Shown: piece by piece, positions 9,343 to 18,928 of the stretch | Layout: each line of letters opens with the position of its first letter | Numbering within the stretch: the stretch's first letter is position 1 | Assembly (NCBI RefSeq): GCF_000210295.1 | Contig: NC_026744.1 | Coordinates: forward strand, 1,364,001 to 1,428,000 | Direction of reading: 5' to 3' | DNA length: 64,000 nucleotides | Source: Trypanosoma brucei gambiense DAL972 | Lineage: Eukaryota > Euglenozoa > Kinetoplastea > Trypanosomatida > Trypanosomatidae | Made by a program: the position numbers and the translations under genes | Notes under the pieces: model-generated | What the model saw: the letters and a program-made list of their open reading frames with translations, nothing else | Database searches by the model: none | Told to the model about the DNA's origin: nothing

Positions 9343-10882
9343 TCGAGTGGCAGGATGAAAACGTTTTCCAATTATTCAGGTCGTGTGTTGGTGCAGTGGT
9401 TGGGTCTGGGTAAAATACTGTGTCCTTATCACTGAGGTAGTGAATATATATATATAGATATATATGTTGATGTGTGCCTGATAGGCGAGATCACCACCTA
9501 TTGGCCCGTGCGGCGACTGCTTTCCTTCTTTTGTGCGGTACTAGGAGACTGAGGGTTGTAAGGGACTTCCCCTATTCCTATGTTGCCCTTTTGGGACGGC
9601 CTAGCGAGGGCGTGACAGTAGTGGTGCTACTTGAGGTGGGAAAGATTTTGGAACCTCTGTATTTGCGTTTGGCAGAGGTGGGTTGGCCGCACATCGGGGG
9701 TGGACGAAGAAAAATCAGTTGTGTTGTTTTGATTACTGTTTTTGTTCTCGGGGATGCTCATAGCGGTGCACGGTTTTCGAATCTGGTGCCCGGGCTACGA
9801 AAGGGTGTTTTGAGGAGGGGGTGGATCAAAAGGAACGCCCTTTTCGTAATTCTGATGCTTATTACCCTCCATTTTATTGATGCTCGTGTTTCAAGGCTGT
9901 TTAATGGTGGCATTTCCCTCGTAGGGAAGCTTCTCTTTGTTGTTTGTGGCCCTTTTTTGTTCCTTAAGGAAAACCTGGACCGCACCCGTACTTGCATGAA
10001 TCAGGTTTTTACGCAATAGGTCGGCGGTATTTGGGGTCCTCTACCGCGACCCGAAACCGACACCCAAACAAGTTATCATTTCTCTTTTTTTTTTTTTTTG
10101 CGGGACTTTATTCTTGTGGTATAGAATGGCTTGGAGTCCCCCCTTACTGACTGTACTCCCAACACGCTCGGCCCTTCCGTACGGCCGCATTTTCGTGTAG
10201 GCGACGCAACCGGCGGGTGGTGGTTGTTTTTATGCTTTGCGTGGGGCTTGGTGACCTGTGGCACATGTTCGGTGACTTCAGGTCAAGAATTATTTTTTAT
10301 GTGCCCGCTTTCAGTTGATTCTATTCGTACCACCACTTTCCCCCTTCTATTCATAACTTAGTAGACGGTATTTGTGAAAATGTGCTAGGGAATTGCCGCA
10401 CTTCAGTGCGTTGTGGGCGTTTTTGAAGATACGGAGTTCTTGTTAATTCCCACGTTGACATACTTTATTTGCTTGCTTACTTGTGCTTCAGATTCCTAAG
10501 CTCCTCAATATTTTTGAGTGTTACATTTTTTTAATGATGTTGTTGTACTACGTAGGTCATCCATGGAAGAGCAAAGTAAAGCATATATCATTTGTGATGG
10601 GTGAAGGAAGGGCGTTTTGACAAGTGCAATGCATGCCCGTGGTCGCTGCAGTTTTTTGCCGTTGTATGACCGCTCACAAAACTCCCATCCCTCGAGTGAG
10701 TATGCACGTTGCTCAATCGTAGTGTGGTGCGTGTGGTGCCCGTTATTTTCGTACTTTTCAAACATTTTCATGCACTGAGTATATGCTACAGTTTCCGCTC
10801 ATATTTCATTTTACCCCCGATTTTTTATTCTTTGACTTCCTCCCTCCAGTTGTTCAACGATTAGCAGCGTTCCGACAAGGTT
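9343..10882. other. Spacer with TA repeat and poly-T; no supported gene
   Basis: Holds an AT alternation at about 9444-9465 and a T-run at about 10085-10099. A frame at 9474-10019 gives a basic protein with one hydrophobic stretch, but it begins with GTG, its first ATG is deep in the frame, and it shows no family features. A pyrimidine-rich stretch near 10818-10852 precedes the next gene. Confidence 0.65.
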
Positions 10883-11407
10883 ATGAGGGCTCTCCGCCTA
10901 ACTACATTTATCACTGCCACTAGTGCCGTTCGCTTACAATCAGGAGGAAATTATGGTCGGCAACCTCCACGCGAATATCGCCAACGACCCCACCAACCTC
11001 AGCATCGTTTTGGTGGCCCCCGTGACGGACGGCCGCAGAGGGGTTCCCCGCCTCCTCAGGGGTCTTCCTATGGCGGGTCTTGCAATAGGTTGAGCGAACC
11101 GCAGTTGGTGGCCAAACTGTTAGAGCACTTTCCTGTGGGTAAGACATCTATCCCAGTAAACAAGTGGGCGCCTTTTGTGCCCGAGGACATTCAAGAAGCG
11201 TTGGTACCCTTTGGGGGGTTGGCTCATTTTGCAGCGTCACAGACTAATTTCTTCATTGTTCGCAAGGAAAACGGGTTGACAGTTGTAACGCTTTCTACGA
11301 TGGCCTCCACGTTGTGTGTAGAAAGGGAGAAAAGTATCAAAAAACGTGAAGAGAAGGCAGCAGCTTACGCTGCTCGCCGCCGCGACCAACCGCGGCGTTC
11401 ACACTAG
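10883..11407 (+). CDS. Small basic RGG-type protein, probably mitochondrial RNA-related
   Basis: 174 residues. The N terminus (MRALRLTTFITATSAVRL) is basic and amphipathic, like a mitochondrial presequence. Residues ~20-70 are Arg/Gly/Pro/Gln-rich with GG and RG dipeptides, as in RNA-binding tails. Residues ~75-145 look like a small folded domain (LLEHFPVGKTSIPV, then NFFIVRKENGLTVVTL), which by eye resembles a winged-helix-like module seen in kinetoplastid mitochondrial RNA-processing proteins. A Lys/Arg-rich C-terminal helix ends it. I do not recognise the gene and assign no function. The next gene, a ribosomal protein, begins 219 bp downstream. Confidence 0.65.
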   Translation: MRALRLTTFITATSAVRLQSGGNYGRQPPREYRQRPHQPQHRFGGPRDGRPQRGSPPPQGSSYGGSCNRLSEPQLVAKLLEHFPVGKTSIPVNKWAPFVPEDIQEALVPFGGLAHFAASQTNFFIVRKENGLTVVTLSTMASTLCVEREKSIKKREEKAAAYAARRRDQPRRSH

Positions 11408-11608
11408 AGCAACCAAACTGTTGACGGTATGACTCAGCGCAGTTTCTAGCGAGGTTTTTTCCCCTCTTAATGTTAAGTAGGTATGCGTATGGAGCGAGCC
11501 TGTCATTCCACCCGTATGCTGTCTTCTCATTTCTTGGCCATCCTTTCCTTTGTTCTCACTTTTCTATATGATTATGATTGTCATTCGGTATGTTTGATTT
11601 CTGTTGCA

Positions 11609-11610
11609 AG
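11609..11610 (+). promoter_or_regulatory. Candidate spliced-leader acceptor for uL22
   Basis: The AG of a TTGCAAG sequence lies 16 nt before the uL22 ATG, after a U-rich stretch. It would give the short 5' UTR expected of an abundant mRNA. Not tested. Confidence 0.4.
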
Positions 11611-11626
11611 GGGTAGGGATTAGGCC

Positions 11627-12127
11627 ATGGTGCATTACTCCCGCAAGCCACAGGTTTCCTCGAAGACGGCCAAGGCGAAGATCGCCGACCTCCGCTGCCA
11701 CTACAAGAACACCTTCGAGACGGCTAATGTGATCAACGGCATGAAGCTGCGTAAGGCCCAGCAGTTGTATCGGCAGGTCCTCGCCAAAACCCGCTGCATT
11801 CCCTTCAAGCGTTACAATGGAAAGATTGGCAATACGGCACAAGCCAAGGAGTGGGGACAGACGAAGGGACGCTGGCCACGCAAGTCCGTTGTAGCGATGC
11901 TCTCATTGTTGAAGAATGCTGAGGCAAATGCCATCGAGAAGGGACTCGACCCCGGAAAGATGGTCATTAAACACGTTCAGGTGGATCAGGCCCCTCGCGT
12001 GCGTCGCCGTACGTTCCGTGCCCATGGCCGCATAACGCCGTACATGCGCAGCCCGTGCCACGTACAGCTCTTCATGACCCAGCCCCAGGAGCGCGTTCCT
12101 GTTCCCAAAAGCAAACCCAAGAAGTAG
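11627..12127 (+). CDS. RPL17: 60S ribosomal protein L17 (uL22)
   Basis: 166 residues, full length for a eukaryotic uL22. It begins MVHYSRKP, the conserved eukaryotic start, and holds the family blocks around KARIADLR-like (KAKIADLRCHYKNTFE), RKAQQLY, CIPFKRYNG and the HVQVDQAPRVRRRTFRAHGRITPYMRSPCH region, whose basic hairpin lines the peptide exit tunnel. A lysine/proline-rich tail ends the protein. G/C-rich third positions suggest strong codon bias, as expected for a highly expressed ribosomal gene. Confidence 0.97.
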   Translation: MVHYSRKPQVSSKTAKAKIADLRCHYKNTFETANVINGMKLRKAQQLYRQVLAKTRCIPFKRYNGKIGNTAQAKEWGQTKGRWPRKSVVAMLSLLKNAEANAIEKGLDPGKMVIKHVQVDQAPRVRRRTFRAHGRITPYMRSPCHVQLFMTQPQERVPVPKSKPKK

Positions 12128-12383
12128 GCCGCTGATGGGCTTGTCCTTAACACTCATTTATTGGTACAAGTATTTACTTTATTTTTTCTGAATATCATGA
12201 GCGCATCATCATGCTGCTGGTGCTGAAGTAGAGTTCCATGTGACCAGATATTTTCCGTTATCTTGGTTGTGGTTCTCGGCAGCTTGATAACGACTCAGCT
12301 CGCAGTGTTTTCACTCTCTCCTGTCTTTCTTTCCTTTATGCTTTTTTTTTTCTGCGCTCCTTCTGGGTTAGTCGGCTACGGGA

Positions 12384-13799
12384 ATGTTCACTGTATCTTC
12401 ATCGATGCGCTGCGGAACTGCATATCGGACGGCCGCCGATCGATGTCAGGTGAGTCGTTATCATCAGCAACTCGTAGATAGCAGATACTGGAACTGTTCA
12501 ACCCCTTCACAAGCGTTGTCCACTTTGAGCGTACTGGCTCGATCACGCACGGTCGTTGATGCACTTGACGTGGCCGCGTTAGGAGCGCTGGAAGCCATGG
12601 CTCCCAGCATGACGCAGGGTGAACGTACCTTGCTTCAGAAGTTTTCAACATTTTTGAAATTCAAAAATACCACTTGTCTACCGCCCGCTTCACCTCATGA
12701 GTCGAATGCGTCCCCCCTCACGGAGGACCCTAACGCCAATGTAGTCGCCTTGTACACTAAGCTTATGGGGGAGAAGCCTTCGGTAGGTGTGGAGGAGATC
12801 GGGTCCATTTCGTTTTCATCCGATTCGATCCTTCAACTCAGCACGGTGGGTGCTCTGATGTTATTTGAGATGATGGTTTCTACGACGTTTCAACCTTGTG
12901 CCAGTTGGCGGATTGAGGATAACATCGTCACTCTTCTTAACTACCTAAGGAATACTGTGATCCGCGGTGATACTGTCGATTCCAGAACTCTAGGGTGGAT
13001 CATGTCGAAGCTTAACAGCGCAGGCTCGCCTATTGCTTGTCGTCCCTCAGAGTGTGGCCGCCTTTTCAAGGCTTGTGTGAAGCGTCTCAATGATATCCTA
13101 CCGCAGATGTCGGTGAATGAATGTCTTCAGATACTACCCCTAATCGACACTACAGCTTACGAGAGGCCGTTTATAGTTTGTGTGGAGATTGTTAAACGTC
13201 TCGATGCTTGCTCTGAGATAGAACTCAGTGACGTGCGGACATCGACGCTGCTTTCCGCATTGAGGTGTGAAGATGTGACGTTAAAGACTTTCATGAAAAT
13301 CTGCCGTGTTATTTCGAAGGAATTCCGTATAGTCGAGCTCAGTAAGGGTGAAAGTTTGCTTTTTCTTACAATTTTAGTGGCACGCCTCAACTCCAGTGCT
13401 TCGGCCGAAGATGTTGGAATCATTGGGAGCAATGGGAAGGTGTGGGAGGTCCTTTTTGCGCAACTTTACGTGGATACCGGTGACATGAGCGTCGTCGAGT
13501 GCATTGAAGCGCTTATGTGTTTGGAGGTTTTATATTTTTCTCCCCTCATAACTGCGGTCCCAGGTGGCTTGGTTGAGAAATTGAAGAAGAGAGTGTTTTT
13601 TGTTATTCGGAAGGCCATGAAACAAAGACATGTAACCGCTCAGGAGGTTGAGCTCTTTCTCAAATCCCTACAGCGCCTAGGGGAATTGCTCAAGAGGTGT
13701 CTTCTTTTCCCTTTGCTTGAGAAAGACACGGCAATAATCACGGAGCTTCAGGCAGAACTGGCACTTCGTTTAGTACAGCAAAGTGTAAATACAGCTTGA
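12384..13799 (+). CDS. Helical protein of unknown function, possibly mitochondrial
   Basis: 471 residues, starting at the first ATG. The N terminus (MFTVSSSMRCGTAYRTAADRCQVSRYHQQL) lacks acidic residues before Asp-19 and contains several Arg, consistent with mitochondrial import. The rest is mostly Leu-rich helices repeating every ~35-40 residues (for example MSVNECLQILPLIDTTAYERP, VVECIEALMCLEVLYFSP, TAQEVELFLKSLQRLGEL). This pattern resembles the armadillo/pentatricopeptide-like helical repeats common in kinetoplastid mitochondrial RNA-binding proteins, but no single repeat is clear enough for a family call. Confidence 0.7.
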   Translation: MFTVSSSMRCGTAYRTAADRCQVSRYHQQLVDSRYWNCSTPSQALSTLSVLARSRTVVDALDVAALGALEAMAPSMTQGERTLLQKFSTFLKFKNTTCLPPASPHESNASPLTEDPNANVVALYTKLMGEKPSVGVEEIGSISFSSDSILQLSTVGALMLFEMMVSTTFQPCASWRIEDNIVTLLNYLRNTVIRGDTVDSRTLGWIMSKLNSAGSPIACRPSECGRLFKACVKRLNDILPQMSVNECLQILPLIDTTAYERPFIVCVEIVKRLDACSEIELSDVRTSTLLSALRCEDVTLKTFMKICRVISKEFRIVELSKGESLLFLTILVARLNSSASAEDVGIIGSNGKVWEVLFAQLYVDTGDMSVVECIEALMCLEVLYFSPLITAVPGGLVEKLKKRVFFVIRKAMKQRHVTAQEVELFLKSLQRLGELLKRCLLFPLLEKDTAIITELQAELALRLVQQSVNTA

Positions 13800-14196
13800 C
13801 AGGTAAGTGTTTCACTGTCCGTGGCTGCGGGTCGTTCTTTTTTGTTTGCCACGTTTTCCCTCTCTAATGTCGGAGTATCGAGGTTCTGAGTGTGTATTAT
13901 GTTGTTGTGGACCGTTTTTCTCCTTTGTCGTATTTGGGGTTCACTTGCGATTGGCGGCCAGTGCTTCAGACACGTCATTAAGAAAAAATTTAAGGGCGTG
14001 ATGGGAAAGGGATTTTCTTCGCTCTTATGGTATCTTCACGAAGTTATACCTTACGCTGTGAGAATGAAAAGTGTTTCCATTTTCCTTCTTTACAGGTTAG
14101 CCAATTCATATATATTGAGAAAAAAAAGAGGAACACAAGTTATCGACCACGTAAGTCGGTGACTGGAAGAACAAGCGAAAAGAGGGGCAGTAGCAG
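13800..14196. other. Short spacer with trans-splice signal
   Basis: Nothing coding. A pyrimidine tract (about 14074-14092) leads into a TACAG at 14091-14095. Confidence 0.7.
14094..14095 (+). promoter_or_regulatory. Candidate spliced-leader acceptor
   Basis: TTTCCATTTTCCTTCTTTACAG is a textbook polypyrimidine-AG acceptor. It lies about 100 nt before the ATG of the membrane protein at 14197. Confidence 0.6.
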
Positions 14197-15354
14197 ATGA
14201 TTGTTAGGGCGAAGTCCCTTTGGCTTCTGGCCTTCTTTGCACTCAACACCGCGCTTTTAGCGGATGCTGAGAATGTCACGTTAAAGATCGTCCGAGAGTT
14301 AGTTCTACGTGATGTTGGAGATGTGGTATTAACTCCCCGTTTTCGGGAGAATGTTGACAAGTACCTCCGCCGTCATACGGATCGAAATGTGAAGGCAAAC
14401 GTTTACAAGTCGCAACCCGATGTCACTGTTGTGGCGCGTGCGTGGTTCACGGGAGACTCCAAAGAGGCCACTGCCTCATACAACAGGGTGAAGGACATTT
14501 TCGACAGCTGGGAGGCGCAACCAAATGACACGCTTATTAGTGACTTGAACAACGTCTCTCTCAGGGAGCTTGGAGTACAACCGCGCTTGATTGAGCTGTC
14601 AGATCAATGTAAATACGGGGAAAGTTACATAGATCAATCTGCCGAAAATTTTGGGTTCAACAATCTCACACTTGAGATACGCATGTCTACAAACCCTCAA
14701 AGCGATTTGCGCTCTCGGCTCTGCCGTATGCTTCCATTTGTTGACTGCTCCCTCATCGTGCTTGATGTAGTCAAACGGGTTAATAATCTGTACACCACGA
14801 AGGTGACGATCACTTCTCCTAATAGGAACTACTGCCTTGTGGTGCTGATGAATAATTTCCACTATGCCGCGGCTCTCTTACCCGATATAATAGAGAATGT
14901 TGTGATTGCAGGCAAGGAGGTATTTAGACGTCCCTCCGCCAACATGGTTGAAGACGGAAGACTTCAATCTCCATGCGCTCGCCGTTTTTGGTACCTTATC
15001 TTTCTCCTCCTGCTGATTCCCTTGAGTTTATTTGTGGGACACAAGATGTATTACAGTGGGCTTGAGTCCGGGAGAAAGGCAGCGCGTGCGTTGGAGCGGG
15101 ACATCCGTGGTGGTGTCCGTTATCAAGGGCAAGCCTCTTCACAACCACTTGAAGGATGGCAGTATATGGAGTCCAATTACGCTGGATCCTCGTCGAATGG
15201 CAGTCCACGCATCGGTAGTAGTAGCCGGCAAACCAATCAGTCACAACGAAAAGTACATCACATGTACTACGACCCGAACGAAAACTGGCAGAACAACGAG
15301 GTCCAGATGATGCGATCTTCTACAATACCCTCTGCTTCCAGCCGCCAGCAGTAG
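14197..15354 (+). CDS. Type I membrane protein of unknown function
   Basis: 385 residues. An N-terminal signal peptide is clear (LWLLAFFALNTALLADA, about residues 8-24). The lumenal or surface part (25 to about 264) has several N-glycosylation sequons (NVT, NDT, NVS, NLT) and cysteines at separated positions, including a paired C-P-x-x-x-C-S-like stretch near 180. A single strong transmembrane segment (FWYLIFLLLLIPLSLFVGH) lies near 267-285. A ~100-residue Ser/Gln/Asn-rich cytoplasmic tail follows, with several tyrosines (YMESNY, MYYDPNENW) that could serve as sorting or phosphorylation sites. The topology suits a flagellar-pocket, endosomal or ER membrane protein. I do not recognise the family. 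Confidence 0.75.
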   Translation: MIVRAKSLWLLAFFALNTALLADAENVTLKIVRELVLRDVGDVVLTPRFRENVDKYLRRHTDRNVKANVYKSQPDVTVVARAWFTGDSKEATASYNRVKDIFDSWEAQPNDTLISDLNNVSLRELGVQPRLIELSDQCKYGESYIDQSAENFGFNNLTLEIRMSTNPQSDLRSRLCRMLPFVDCSLIVLDVVKRVNNLYTTKVTITSPNRNYCLVVLMNNFHYAAALLPDIIENVVIAGKEVFRRPSANMVEDGRLQSPCARRFWYLIFLLLLIPLSLFVGHKMYYSGLESGRKAARALERDIRGGVRYQGQASSQPLEGWQYMESNYAGSSSNGSPRIGSSSRQTNQSQRKVHHMYYDPNENWQNNEVQMMRSSTIPSASSRQQ

Positions 15355-16911
15355 ATCTAACGCGCATATTCGCACTTTAGTAGACTAAATCCCATAGAAA
15401 CAAGTGATTTTCCTACATAACGTTTTCTTCCTTAAAGATTCTATTTCTTATCGTCTTAGTTTGTGCTGTGTGTCCACACATCTTTTTGCTCCTTAGCGGA
15501 AGATGCAGGTGGCGTATTCCCATTAAATTTGCTGCGATTCGATATCGTTTGGGCAACACTTACCCTATCAACCGCTGCGTGTCTCTTCATTTTCATCTTG
15601 CTACGGGTTGTGATAATCACGTGCTTTCTAACTTTCAGGCTAGGGCTGGTGCCAGTGGGTTATGGTATGGTTATGGTGAAAACGGGCTACGGAGAGGCCG
15701 AACGACAGCGTAGCAACTCTTACTTCATTTGATCTTTCATGTTCAGAAGGGCTGACATAAATCCGTGACTAACCTCGGTGCAGAGTTCCCATATGGCGTT
15801 TTACGGGGAGCCAACATGCCAAGCTGTCGTTTGCGTGAAGTTCCCCCCCTCCCCGAAACTGAGAGCAAATACGTGGGTGATACGCTGATCGAGATCCACT
15901 ACTTCATTTTTTGTGGGGTCGACTCAGGTCGAAAGTCGTGTACAGAGTGCTTCTATGCGGGAGGGTTTTATTAAGTGCATCGGTTGCTGCTGCACTACCT
16001 ACTTCTGGCTCAGTTGCCTGGTGGGGTTGGAGGGTACCAGACAATGCTTCATTGAACGACTGCATCCACCCTCTATCGGAAGGCGGTCGAAGATATCACA
16101 GGACTTGTGGCGATCTTCGCACACCGCGTATGCGTTTCTTAAACCGTGTGGGGTCGCCGTACGCTTGCGCTGTGCTTCAGATGCCAGCAGAGCCATCGAC
16201 ACAGAATGAAGAGGAAATGAAGGAGCTCAGACGGCGGTCTCCGTGATGGTGTGTGAGTGAGTGTTGAGCGTAGTCCCGCGACGTTTGTTACTGCGGCAGC
16301 ACGTCACGTGTGTTTGGGCCCGTCCGGCTCTTCCACTGGTATCATTCAGTGAAGGTAATGAGGTGCTATTCCCCCTACCGTTTCCTTTTCTGTCGGATAA
16401 CGGTCCTGCGTGGATTAACCCACCTTTCCAAACCCTTCCGCAACAGAGCTTTACCCATAAAAAAAAGGAGAGGGACACGGAAACAGTTATCTATACGGTT
16501 AAGCAAATCGGCGTAAGAAAGGGGACAGCTGTTTGCGAAGCAGACTTACTGCCATCAACCAGCCGAACGAGTAGACTCCCGCATCTGGACTCTGTAGCAG
16601 TCGGTTCTTTGCAAGTGCAGGAAGCGGGGGTCATTTAGCTTGGGTGTGTTCTACCAGATGTTGGCCTTCAAAAGGCCGAAGATTCAAAAGCTGGCTTTAT
16701 CAAATCGATTTTCAAGGTTAGGTAGGGTGTGTGGATGTGCGGTATAGTGAAGTGTTTTCGCTGCCAATGTCATGTAGTTAGGTGCCAAATGGGTTGACAG
16801 CCGCTGCTTCATTTCACTATTAACTGAAGGTGAATGCTGCGGTTCTGTATTCTAACACACACCATGCCGTTCACACCGCGGAGGTACTTCACGACGGTAT
16901 GTATGACACGA

Positions 16912-16994
16912 AAAGCCTCGAGGCTTTGCCTCTTGCCGCTTTAGAATAATTTTTGAAACCCAAAGCGTTTCTCGTTTGGGTTTTCTTTAGCGGC
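16912..16994. repeat. Perfect 16-bp palindrome plus a nested stem-loop
   Basis: AAAGCCTCGAGGCTTT (16912-16927) is a perfect palindrome. Directly after it, GCCGCT (16935-16940) pairs with AGCGGC (16989-16994), enclosing AAACCCAAA (16956-16964) paired with TTTGGGTTT (16975-16983) around a 10-nt loop. Together they give two adjacent stems about 115 bp before the mRNA start of the downstream J-protein gene. No family of RNA gene recognised. Confidence 0.75.
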
Positions 16995-17106
16995 GTAGTG
17001 TACGTCACTGCCCTACCTTGCGTTTCGGAGAGTGTGTCTTTCTTCTAGAAGCCGGTGGTTGTAAAAATGTTACGTGTATTCTTGAATTTTATTTGCTTGT
17101 TTGTCT

Positions 17107-17108
17107 AG
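17107..17108 (+). promoter_or_regulatory. Candidate spliced-leader acceptor
   Basis: A T-rich tract ending TTGTCTAG lies 32 nt before the ATG at 17141. It supports that ATG over the in-frame TTG at 17018, which would lie upstream of the mature mRNA. Confidence 0.5.
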
Positions 17109-17140
17109 TATTTGGAGCAGTTACCTTCGGGTGTCATTGC

Positions 17141-18472
17141 ATGCTTCGGCCGAGATCGGTACTTTTATGCTCCTCGCTGCAACGTGTGGCGGGTGCTATC
17201 GAACTTTCAAAGGATTATCAGAGCATTGAGGCCAGGTCTTGTGAATCAGCAGAGGCAGAAGAAAAGAGGAAGGAATATGAAAGATTTCCCCTGCGCTATC
17301 AACTATTAGAGTGCAAACCAGGTGTTCCATTGGCGCTCATGAAACTGAAATATCTCCTAGCCTGCCGAAGGACCCACCCTGATGCAGGTGGCGATGCGGA
17401 GGACTTTTTAAGAGTTTGCCTCGCATATCAGGATGTCATGAAGGATTACGGGGTGGAGACTATTGAGAACAAGATTGTGAACCTGGGCAACTTTCAGGTG
17501 GATCGACACGAGGCGCGTAATTATCTGGAGGGCCGAGCCCAGATAAAGGGTTTCATACCCGTATCTACTCTGGAGGATTACATCAGTAAGTTGGAGGAGG
17601 TTAAGGCACGCATTGGCGATGATTTGGCTGAACGCCTTGCCACCAATGATGACGAAGCTCTCCTGCTACTAGAGGATATCGAAGAGATTATGGAAGCGAA
17701 CGGCCTACGAACTGTCCGGCTGGAAGTGTTGGAGAGTGGTGATGTAAGGGTGTTAGAGAAACCAACACTTACAGACGGCACAGAGCGGCCTTTGCTCATT
17801 GGGGATCTTGACAACCTTAACAGAGGGACACTTGAAGTGGATCAACCCTTCGGCCCCCCCTCTGGTGTTAGTGAGGATGGGGGTGTGCATTTCGTTGGGG
17901 GGAATGAAAGTCACGATGAGCAAGGACTTGATGCAGCTGAGGGCCAACGGGCACTGAGGACAGCGGAGATCACTGCTGAAGACATTGAAGTGCTGACGGC
18001 AAAGCATACGGTTCAAGACCGAACTGATGTGGCCGGACTTGCGTCCCGCACGGCTACAGAGGTGATGAACAACACGGAAGAAGTGTATAAAATACGGCTT
18101 GAGTCGAGCGTCCTCTACGTTTTTGTAATCTCTGTTTTTGTTCTTCTATACGTCTATGTCGAGGGACTCATGCGGGCGAAGGTTCAGGAGAAAAAGCGTC
18201 CGCAAGTAATGAGCCATGTGACAACGGACACGATGCTCCCGTGGTGGGGAAACGATGCAGAGTACGAGAGTCAAGTGAAGCGCATTTTTGTGGAGGAATG
18301 GCGTCGCGCCCGTGCGAGTTCGCGTCGTGTGCAGACCTTCCAGGACGGTGTGAGCCGCGAGTCATTGGATGAGAACACCAAGAAAGAGCTGGATCTTGGC
18401 ATATTTACTGTGACGGCTGAGCGGCTGCGTGAGATGAGAGAGCGTGCGGAAAAACACACTGGGCTTCGGTAG
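17141..18472 (+). CDS. J-domain (DnaJ-like) protein with a transmembrane anchor, probably mitochondrial
   Basis: 443 residues from the ATG at 17141. The N terminus (MLRPRSVLLCSSLQRVAGA) looks like a mitochondrial presequence. A J domain covers about residues 52-100, with YQLLECKPG at its start, an LKYLLACRRT helix, the essential HPD triad (H79-P80-D81) and AYQDVMKDYG in the last helix. HPD lets such proteins stimulate Hsp70 ATPase. The middle is acidic (EALLLLEDIEEIMEANG and beyond). A single membrane span lies at about 324-340 (VLYVFVISVFVLLYVYV), followed by a charged C-terminal domain. The layout suggests a J-protein anchored in a mitochondrial membrane and recruiting Hsp70 to it, but the side of the membrane is unknown. 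Confidence 0.75.
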   Translation: MLRPRSVLLCSSLQRVAGAIELSKDYQSIEARSCESAEAEEKRKEYERFPLRYQLLECKPGVPLALMKLKYLLACRRTHPDAGGDAEDFLRVCLAYQDVMKDYGVETIENKIVNLGNFQVDRHEARNYLEGRAQIKGFIPVSTLEDYISKLEEVKARIGDDLAERLATNDDEALLLLEDIEEIMEANGLRTVRLEVLESGDVRVLEKPTLTDGTERPLLIGDLDNLNRGTLEVDQPFGPPSGVSEDGGVHFVGGNESHDEQGLDAAEGQRALRTAEITAEDIEVLTAKHTVQDRTDVAGLASRTATEVMNNTEEVYKIRLESSVLYVFVISVFVLLYVYVEGLMRAKVQEKKRPQVMSHVTTDTMLPWWGNDAEYESQVKRIFVEEWRRARASSRRVQTFQDGVSRESLDENTKKELDLGIFTVTAERLREMRERAEKHTGLR

Positions 18473-18928
18473 TGACCGCAGCTGAATATTATGTCTTTAT
18501 CTTGTCATATTTACCCCGTTTTCTTTTCCTTAATCTTGGATTTTTTCACAGATACATTACTATCGTTCGAAGCTATGTCCCTCCTGGAAGGGGAGGTTTG
18601 AAGAAAATCAAGAAGCAAAAATGCTGTGCAAACCACGTGATCAATGGTGTAGGAGTGTGGGGGGAGGCGAAGAAACAAGACCGTCGACCACTCGGTGGAA
18701 ATCTTAGTTGATGTGTGTACGCGTGCGCGAGTATTTTATCCTTTACTTTCTCTTTTCCTTACTTTCCTCTTTCGCTCTGATCCATCGCGCCACCGAATCT
18801 TTGCGCGAAGAAATCAGTATCAAACGGGGACACGCAAGGGGTAGGAACATTGCGTAGTAACGGTTTCGCGAGTAAAGCAGGAGGGGGAAAAAGCGAAACA
18901 CGTCGAAAAGGAGTGAGTACATAACAAA
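18473..18928. other. Spacer with a pyrimidine tract; no gene
   Basis: About 45 nt of nearly pure pyrimidine at 18734-18778 is a good candidate branch/polypyrimidine region for trans-splicing of the next gene. Confidence 0.7.

Larger units (their letters stand above)
15355..17140. other. Spacer with strong inverted repeats; no supported gene
   Basis: Frames here mostly begin with GTG or TTG and show no family features. The notable content is the paired hairpin element at 16912-16994, listed separately. A T-rich stretch ending in TCTAG at about 17104-17108 precedes the next gene. Confidence 0.65.

Noticed and set aside
9474..10019. A 181-codon basic frame after the CALM gene
   Set aside because: Starts with GTG, first ATG far downstream, no recognisable domain; probably 3' UTR.
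17018..17140. An N-terminal extension of the J-protein with a hydrophobic start
   Set aside because: The extension begins with TTG, and the AG acceptor at 17107-17108 lies inside it, so the ATG at 17141 is the better start.
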